Positions 58,281-64,000 of a stretch of 64,000 bases of DNA are shown here, piece by piece. Origin of the DNA: Spiro-02 sp034114085 (lineage in GTDB: Bacteria; Spirochaetota; Spirochaetia; Sphaerochaetales; Sphaerochaetaceae). The DNA is taken from assembly GCA_034114085.1 (NCBI GenBank), contig JAXEWB010000090.1, positions 13,596 to 77,595 on the forward strand. Direction: 5' to 3'. The notes under the pieces are model-generated. The model ran no database searches. It saw only the letters and a program-made list of their open reading frames with translations, and was not told the DNA's origin. Both the position numbers and the translations under genes were made by a program. Position 1 is the first letter of the stretch. Each line of letters opens with the position of its first letter.

Positions 58281-59281
58281 CGGAACAGCCCTCCAGTCTG
58301 TACCATCCGGTACGGATTGGTTCCGTACTTATTCCCGGCAACATCTTCCTCGCTCCGTTGGCGGGATATACCGACCGTACTTTCCGGTCGGTATGTCGTA
58401 GTTTCGGCGCCGACTTCACCTACTCCGAGATGGTCAGCGCGGAAGGAGTCGCCAGGGAGAGTGAAAAAACCGACCCGCTGATGCGCAGGGCCGCCGGAGA
58501 GGAGCTATTTGCAATCCAAATCTTCATGGGGGACGTAGATCCCGTCAAAAGATGTCTGGAACGCCTGCTGACATTCTCCCCAACCATCATAGATATCAAT
58601 TGCGGCTGCCCAGTGCCGAAGGTAGTGAAGATTGGAGCGGGCTCCCAGCTGATGCGGACCCCTGCGAGCCTGTATGAAATTGTTTCGTATATCACGGCGA
58701 ATTGCGACGTCCCCGTATCGGTGAAATTCCGGTTGGGCTGGGATCAAGACGCCATCAGTTGGGAAAAGACCGCAGCCGCGGCATTGGAGGGGGGGGCGTC
58801 CATGCTGACGATGCATGCGCGGACGAGGGCGCAGGGGTATGCGGGAACCGCCGACTGGTCCCAATTGAAGAACCTCAAGCTATGGACGTCGGGGCATTTC
58901 TCCCAGATACCGATTTTTGGTTCCGGCGACTTGTTTACCGCGGAAGACGCCAAGAACATGCTTTCACAGACGGAAATAGATGGAGTGATGTTCGCTCGCG
59001 GGGCAATCGGCAATCCATTCATCTTCAGGGAGGCAAAAGCCCTGTTGCAAGGCAAGCCCGTCCCGCCTCCGCCGTCCGTTATGGAACGGAAGCAGACGAT
59101 CAAACTGCATCTGGAACAGCTTGCGGCGGATATCGGCGAAGCCCCTGCTTGCAGGGAGATGAGAAAACATGTATGCGCCTATCTCAAAGGCATTCCCTTC
59201 GCAGGGCAAGTCAAACAGTCGGTCGTCCAGGCATCCACGATTACGGACTATGAACAAGCCCTGGCGCAATTGCCTGATTGA
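58277..59281 (+). CDS. dusB: tRNA-dihydrouridine synthase, DusB-like
   Basis: 334 residues. FMN-barrel motifs: IFLAPLAGYTDRTFRSVCR, IDINCGCPVPKVVKIGAGSQ with catalytic Cys, VSVKFRLGWD, TMHARTRAQGYAGTADWS and GVMFARGAIGNPFIF. It reduces specific uridines in the tRNA D-loop with NADPH. Normal length. It is translationally coupled to tatD; after it a 547-base non-coding region with structured repeats separates it from the PurD-like gene. Confidence 0.93.
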   Translation: MTEQPSSLYHPVRIGSVLIPGNIFLAPLAGYTDRTFRSVCRSFGADFTYSEMVSAEGVARESEKTDPLMRRAAGEELFAIQIFMGDVDPVKRCLERLLTFSPTIIDINCGCPVPKVVKIGAGSQLMRTPASLYEIVSYITANCDVPVSVKFRLGWDQDAISWEKTAAAALEGGASMLTMHARTRAQGYAGTADWSQLKNLKLWTSGHFSQIPIFGSGDLFTAEDAKNMLSQTEIDGVMFARGAIGNPFIFREAKALLQGKPVPPPPSVMERKQTIKLHLEQLAADIGEAPACREMRKHVCAYLKGIPFAGQVKQSVVQASTITDYEQALAQLPD

Positions 59282-59493
59282 CCGCACGACCATCAGTCAG
59301 TTGACCTCCGACGGGCTTGCATGATATTTTTCCTATATGTTTTCACCATCAAGTGTAGACATGCAGAGGTCTTTGTCCAAAGTTTTGCAGCAAGAGATGT
59401 ACATCCGCGCAGAAGCTTCATGAAGTAGGGTTCAGTCAAAGACGAGAACTCGGCTCAAAGACGCCGGTTTCTGAATTGAGGCATGCAAGAAGG

Positions 59494-59818
59494 TTATATC
59501 CGAGAACATACGAGGGAGAGACGACAGCTGCCAAGGAAACGAAAGAAAGACAGTACTCCGGTACGGCTTTCTTGAAGTGACGACGGCAGACGTTGTTTAT
59601 CCGAGCAGAACATACGAAGGAAAAAGGCTGCGGCCCAAGAAACCGAAGCAAAGACAGTACGACCAGTACGGCTTTGCGACGAGTGACGCAGGGATACGGA
59701 CTTTATCCGAGTAGAACATACGAAGGAGAAAGGCTGGTGGCCTAGAAAGCGGAGGAAGGACAGTATCCTGATACGGCCTTCCGAAGCTGACGACGGCAAA
59801 CAACCTTTATCCGAGTAG
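59494..59818 (+). repeat. Tandem 103-106 bp structured repeats with covarying hairpin
   Basis: Copies start at 59494, 59597 and 59703, each with TTATCCGAG-N-AGAACATACGA (first copy slightly diverged); a fourth start at 59807 is cut off by the next gene's ribosome site. Each copy holds a hairpin: AAGAAAG/CTTTCTT (59543-59573), GCAAAG/CTTTGC (59648-59677), GGAAGG/CCTTCC (59754-59782). Between the outer arms all three keep ACA-GTAY-loop-RTAC-GG, with GTAC/GTAC in two and GTAT/ATAC in the third. Paired positions change together, indicating selection on RNA structure. No open frame is shared by the copies. Confidence 0.8.
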
Positions 59819-59828
59819 AGGAGTTGAG

Positions 59829-61094
59829 ATGAGAGTTCTGGTATTAGGCTCAGGCGCAAAAGACCATGCCGTAACATGGTGGTTTTCCCAAAGCAGACTG
59901 ATCGACGGTCTGTTTGTAGCCCCTGGAAACGTCGGGACGGAACAGATTGCAATGAACCTTCCGACGGTAAACCCGTCTTCTGCGGAAGAGGTGTATCAGG
60001 CATGTCTGGACAACTCCATCAATTTCGTTTTTGTCGGCACTGAGGCTCCGCTGTTCACCGGGGTGATCGACTATCTGAATGAACGGGGAATTGCGACGTT
60101 TGGAGCGCCGGGAAGAGTGCTGAAACTGGAGGGCGACCGCTGTTTCGCCAGGGCTTTCACGGACCGGCACAACATTCCTACGCCGACGCACCATCTTTTT
60201 TCCGATGAAGAATCGCTGGCGAACTTTCTTAAACGGCATCCGGGACAGCGGTTCGTATTGAAGAGAAACGCGCTGGCGCCGAGCCGCGTCATGGTGGATT
60301 CTTCGGATTTTGACATATTGATGAACTTCGCGCGAAACCTGATGCAGCAGGATTCCATTCTGGTAGAGGATCATCTGACGGGATTGCCAGTTACCATTAC
60401 CGTCCTTGTAGATAATAATGGATACCTGATGCTGCCGATCTGCTCCGACTACATGAAAGCAGAGGAAGGAGAAGAGGGACTGCCTACCGGTGGCATGGGT
60501 TCAATCTCCCCCGTCCCGCTGACCGCCCAGTATCACGAGCAGATCATCGACTACATCATCAAACCGACTCTGTACGGGATGAAGGTAGAGAGAATGGCTT
60601 ACAAAGGCGTTCTGACGTTCAGCCTTATCTTGACGGGCGACGGCCCTATGCTGGTGGACTATCACGTGCGCTTCAACGATCCTGCGGCACAGGCCATCAT
60701 TCCACTCATCAAAAGCGACATCGTTGAAATACTGGAAGCCATGAACGACGATACTTTAAGCGAATTTAAGCTCGACGTCTCCAACTGGTCGGCGGTCGCC
60801 GTCGTGATCGCCAGCAAAGGGTATCCGGAGAAACCACAGATCGGCAAGGAGATCAAGCCGATACAGAGCGCCTTGAAGGACAACATCTTCCTGACAACCC
60901 CGTTGCTGTTCTTTGGCGCGGTAACACCGAGCAACGATAAAGTGATCACCAGCGGCGGCCGGTGCATTACCGTCGTCGGCATGGGCGAGAATATCATCGA
61001 GGCAAACCAGCATGCCTACGAGGCCGTGGAGCAAATCCATTTCGACGGCGCATGGTACAGAAAGGACATCGGCAACAGATTCTTTGAAAACTGA
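59829..61094 (+). CDS. PurD-like ATP-grasp protein (phosphoribosylamine-glycine ligase family)
   Basis: 421 residues, RBS GAGGAG. N-terminal domain VLVLGSGAKDHAVTWWFSQS, then FVGTEAPLFTGVIDYLNERG; ATP-grasp domain with PTGGMGSISPVPLTAQYHEQ; C-terminal domain ending VGMGENIIEANQHAYEAVEQ. Overall length and order match PurD. However, the segment that carries the metal ligands, normally E-(Y/F)-N-VRFGDPE, reads DYHVRFNDPAAQ. Function as GAR synthetase is therefore uncertain. No other purine genes are nearby. It lies directly downstream of the structured repeat array. Confidence 0.75.
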   Translation: MRVLVLGSGAKDHAVTWWFSQSRLIDGLFVAPGNVGTEQIAMNLPTVNPSSAEEVYQACLDNSINFVFVGTEAPLFTGVIDYLNERGIATFGAPGRVLKLEGDRCFARAFTDRHNIPTPTHHLFSDEESLANFLKRHPGQRFVLKRNALAPSRVMVDSSDFDILMNFARNLMQQDSILVEDHLTGLPVTITVLVDNNGYLMLPICSDYMKAEEGEEGLPTGGMGSISPVPLTAQYHEQIIDYIIKPTLYGMKVERMAYKGVLTFSLILTGDGPMLVDYHVRFNDPAAQAIIPLIKSDIVEILEAMNDDTLSEFKLDVSNWSAVAVVIASKGYPEKPQIGKEIKPIQSALKDNIFLTTPLLFFGAVTPSNDKVITSGGRCITVVGMGENIIEANQHAYEAVEQIHFDGAWYRKDIGNRFFEN

Positions 61095-62935
61095 CTAGCC
61101 GAAGGATGGCTCATAGAACCGGAAGGTGTTCTTGCCCGCCCGTTTCGCCTGGTACATGGCCGTATCGGCTGCGACATACAGGAAATCATACGATACCCCG
61201 TCCGCAGGATAGGCGGCTATGCCGATGCTTGTCGAAATGTGTACCGTGTTTTTCTGGTCGATGCAGAAATCGGAAGCCGCCGACAGGATGTGGTCCGCCT
61301 TCTCAGTCACCTTGTCTTTTGAGATGCCAGCGATGTATATCAGGAACTCATCGCCGCCGACCCGACCCGCAATCGCATCGAACCCATTGAAGGTATCTCG
61401 TAGGACCTTTCCCAGCCTTTTCAGTATGGAATCCCCGATGTGATGTCCAAAACGGTCGTTGAGCGCTTTGAAATTATCAACATCTATCATCAGCAGATAT
61501 CCTGACTTGCTCATGGGCAACGCGCTCTTGACCAGCTTTTCTTCCGTATCCTTGTTGTACAGGCCTGTCAGCCCATCTATCCGGGATTCCCTTTGGAGCT
61601 CCTCGATCTGCTTCTTCCTATTGCTGACATCGACTAACTTGCCGATAATCAGGACGGGCTGTTTCCGATCATCATATACCACCTGATAGACACATTCACA
61701 CCAGAGCGACTGACCGTCTCGCAAAAGGAATTGCAACTCCAGTGACTGGATACCCTTGATATCCGAAACATGCCTGACAATGGAAAGCATCGTCTCCTTG
61801 CTCTCCGGAGCCAATGGCGAGAAAGTATGTTCAGGATTGGTTACATGCGGTATCCGCAGCTTGTCCAAAGGAAGCATTTCACGGACATTGTCCGTAAAGA
61901 CCAACGAGTCGTCCTTGATGGAATATTCAAAAAGAACCGTATCGGAAAAATGTGACAGCATTGAATATCGCTCTTGATCCACGAACATCTTGTACCATTG
62001 CCGCCGTATATACCAGAACACGATGAACACCGCGACAAGAACCAGGACGATGAATGTACCGGAAACCCAAAGAGTGTTCCTGATGATTATCTGCGAATGA
62101 GATGACAGGTCGCTGGACTTTGAATAGTTGAAAATACACCAGTCGTTATAGCCAAGGGCCGCAAACGACACAAAAACATCCTTGCCACCGACAGGGACGA
62201 TATAGCTACCGGAATCCGAGGTCTGCAACGCCGCTTGAATTTTCCGGCACATCGAAGGTGTCGCGCCAGCAAGCACCGCGTCCGAAACTGAAACGCCTAA
62301 AGAGGTCGTCTCCGTGTCCAGCGGAACAAGAGTCCCATCCCTTTTGACGATATGACTGACGATGGACTCCCGCAGGAATCCTCCTTGGGAGGTCTGCACG
62401 AGGAGAGAAGCCTCCAGCAAGCTTTGCAAGGCTCCTACGACCCGTCCTTCCTTCTCCATGGGAATGGCGACACTGAAATAGTACTTGTAGCCAAGCCGCT
62501 CCGAGAAGTATACGTCCGATATGACTTTCTCACCGTTCAGCAACCGATTAACCACAGGAATATCTTCCTTGCTGACGATTTCATCGACATCTGAAATAGA
62601 TGAGAAAGCAAAAGAGGTAATATCATAGTTTTCATGATATTCGGAAAGGTTGTCCAAATATTGGCTCAACCATTCTGAATCCGGACCGACTCGCGAAGAA
62701 TTGACGAGCAACGCCAACGCTTCGATCGTCCCCTGTACATCGTCAATCCTCGCCAGCACTTCGTTTTTCTGGCTCTGGGTATAGGCATCCAGGTTCGCCA
62801 GCACCAGTTCATTGACTTCTCTCTCCAAGCTCTCCTATATTGTATGAAAAAGAGTCCAATCATGAAACTGAGTACGACCGCCACGAAGAAAAATACGAAC
62901 AGAGTCCTCCGTTTCGATTTCTTCGGAAACAACAT
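61095..62935 (-). pseudogene. Diguanylate cyclase (Cache-PAS-GGDEF) interrupted by a frameshift in a GA repeat
   Basis: The body (62828-61095) is open: an extracytoplasmic Cache sensor, a membrane helix (SGTFIVLVLVAVFIVFWYI), a PAS domain and a GGDEF domain with RVGGDEFLIYIA. The N-terminal membrane anchor lies in another frame starting at ATG 62935 behind GAGGGAGGG (MLFPKKSKRRTLFVFFFVAV). The two frames meet at (TC)4, 62818-62825, i.e. (GA)4 in the gene; with (GA)3 the protein reads continuously through RRAWREVNELVLANLD. Without it only a TTG start at 62828 remains. The inhibitory RxxD site reads NGFD, so feedback control is probably lost. Confidence 0.85.
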
Positions 62936-63156
62936 CCTTACAAGCCCTCCCTCAAGGCTTCTTGTGCAAATGCAATTCATTAAGTATATGATATTATTTC
63001 GCTCTGGCAATATTTTTTTTCTCGGCAAGGCCAGATTTCTCTTTTTCCCGTCATCTTTTCATAGCAAAGCTTCTTCCCTACGCTCACGGTACGGACAACT
63101 AGGATGCCCCGACTGGAATTAGTCTTTTCCAAGTACGCCAAGGAACAAAGGACAAG
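62936..63156. other. Intergenic stretch upstream of the cyclase
   Basis: Non-coding, AT-rich in the first half. It should hold the cyclase promoter (minus strand). Nothing else recognised. Confidence 0.4.
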
Positions 63157-63267
63157 ACATGGGAATGCTCCGAGGCTGCTACCGGGCCAAGGCCGGGCTT
63201 TCCGCAAAGAGGGGGACCGGGGACGCCCCTAGCATGCGCGGGGCGCGACGCCACGGAGTTCCCATGT
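63157..63267. ncRNA. Predicted structured element closed by a long stem
   Basis: ACATGGGAA (63157-63165) and CTCCG (63168-63172) pair with CGGAG (63254-63258) and TTCCCATGT (63259-63267): 14 pairs with a two-base bulge enclosing ~80 GC-rich bases with several short internal stems (for example GCCCC/GGGGC). The strand and function are unknown; it matches no riboswitch or housekeeping RNA that I can recognise. Confidence 0.35.
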
Positions 63268-63684
63268 ACCGGCCACCATTGCCGAACTTCCTACGGCCAA
63301 AAAATATTTGTCTTTTTTTCGCGATGGAAAACTTCTGTCAAACGCCCGCCGCACCCCGCGATGCTGACCGATGTCACAAGGTCGCACATGTCACACCCCC
63401 CCGCAAGCCCCCGTCCAGCGCAAAACCACGAATTTCCATTCCCCTTTCATCTTCCAGCCGCCAGGACTCAGTGTCACAAGTCCATGCGCAAGCACAAGGA
63501 ACTTTGTTCCACATGTGCGATGACCATGGTAGATGTTATATGTCGCGCAAAGTCAACCATGACCTCTGACATTTGATAACTCATTATATTACAATAAATA
63601 ATTAAATTTTGTCGTTGACTTCTTTCGTCAATCGGAGTAACTTGCCTATATCAAACGGTAAGAAGTTCGAGAAGGAACGGGAAG
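63268..63684. other. Intergenic stretch with scattered short repeats
   Basis: About 415 bases without a supportable gene. GTCACAAG occurs twice (about 63373 and 63475) and CACATGTGCG/CGCACATGT form a distant inverted pair. A TTGACT at 63614 may belong to the promoter of the following secreted-protein gene. Confidence 0.4.
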
Positions 63685-63981
63685 ATGACACGGAAAAATT
63701 CATACAAGGTTTGCAAGATGCTCGCGGTCATGGCTTTGCTGCTCGCCGCGTCATCGGCGTTCGCCGGCTCCGTGTCCGACACCGCCGTCCTGAGGCTTCG
63801 CGGCTATGTCGCCCCCCAGGCATCCTTCTCCGCCGGCATCGACGGACAGCTTTCCGTCGCCGCGAACAACGACTCCTTCCAGTACTCCGTCCTCGACCAG
63901 AACGGCCGCGTCGTCGAGGTGGAGAACGGCCGCGTCGTGGCCGACGCCGGGCAGATGACCTTCAGCGTCATGGCGGTCTGA
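63685..63981 (+). CDS. Small exported beta-rich protein
   Basis: 98 residues with GAAGGAACGGGAAG upstream. Signal peptide MTRKNSYKVCKMLAVMALLL with AASSAFA cleavage. The mature ~70 residues (TAVLRLRGYVAPQASFSAGI, then ENGRVVADAGQMTFSVMAV) are predicted beta strands without cysteine. The style resembles small exported proteins that occur in multiple copies in Sphaerochaeta genomes; their function is unknown. GC-rich codon use matches the chromosomal core. Complete within the window. Confidence 0.7.
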   Translation: MTRKNSYKVCKMLAVMALLLAASSAFAGSVSDTAVLRLRGYVAPQASFSAGIDGQLSVAANNDSFQYSVLDQNGRVVEVENGRVVADAGQMTFSVMAV

Positions 63982-64000
63982 CATCATCGGCAACCATCCC

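Noticed and set aside
59436..60003. Minus-strand frames across the repeat array with FLGxxxFSFVCS periodicity
   Set aside because: The periodic peptide results from the ~105-bp DNA repeat (period not a multiple of three in two of three intervals), without start or ribosome site. The RNA-structure explanation fits the covariation better.
63157..63267. 4.5S SRP RNA, tmRNA, RNase P or c-di-GMP riboswitch
   Set aside because: The diagnostic sequences (GGAAG/AGCAG loop of SRP RNA, GEMM core, RNase P core motifs, tmRNA tag frame) are not present on either strand.

Overview
The window looks like a chromosomal segment of an anaerobic spirochaete, most likely Sphaerochaeta or a close relative. Three observations point there. 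The secreted solute-binding proteins have cysteine-less leaders ending in forms such as FANGSAE, FAQGASE and FANGNSE. The block rpsT-hup-lnt-cinA-rho-rpmE matches, as I recall it, the gene order of Treponema. An aldehyde:ferredoxin oxidoreductase sits among host-type sugar importers. The assignment is inference from gene content; there is no rRNA to confirm it.

Layout. 1-2.1 kb: the end of an AraC-type regulator and a discoidin-like protein. 2.2-13.5 kb: AT-richer accessory DNA holding a broken XRE/PIN toxin-antitoxin pair, an AlbA_2/Schlafen-type regulator, and a catabolic cluster (AraC regulator, enolase-superfamily dehydratase, CUT1 sugar ABC importer, two intact and one broken Gfo/Idh/MocA oxidoreductases, UPF0303 protein). 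13.5-18.9 kb: a patchwork of mobile-element debris, a Phd-Doc pair, tiny ORFs, an AAA/DUF4143 ATPase and a LytTR-regulator fossil. 18.9-26.1 kb: DeoR regulator, class II aldolase, PfkB kinase, an Afu/Fbp-type ABC importer, then an IS256-type transposase remnant. 26.3-37.1 kb: a CAU tRNA, ZIP metal transporter, YihY, lysophospholipase, YfcE, AOR, TGS-nucleoside kinase, zinc ribbon, MgtC and a lipoprotein amidohydrolase. 37.4-44.0 kb: a LacI regulon with a PHP phosphoesterase, a TIM-barrel isomerase and a second Afu/Fbp-type importer. 44.4-56.6 kb: housekeeping genes, all on the minus strand (NifS/NifU, SurE, a degenerate galactokinase relative, L31, Rho, CinA, Lnt, HU, S20, RicT). 57.3-64 kb: TatD, DusB, an array of tandem structured repeats, a PurD-like ATP-grasp protein, a frameshifted diguanylate cyclase and a small secreted protein.

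How the parts work together. Three sugar-uptake modules each carry their own regulator and enzymes. Two of them pair importers of the so-called ferric type with sugar-phosphate enzymes, which argues for sugar-phosphate or polyol-phosphate uptake rather than iron. In the LacI module an identical 14-base operator core lies in front of both the regulator gene and the transporter operon.

Most unusual signals: (1) about three tandem copies of a 103-106 bp element just upstream of the PurD-like gene, each forming the same hairpin with compensatory base changes; (2) a diguanylate cyclase whose membrane-anchor frame is separated from its body by one extra GA in a (GA)4 run; (3) galactokinase-like and PurD-like proteins lacking key catalytic or metal-binding residues; (4) a Gfo/Idh gene cut exactly at its conserved EKP motif and joined tail-to-tail to a phage-type gene.
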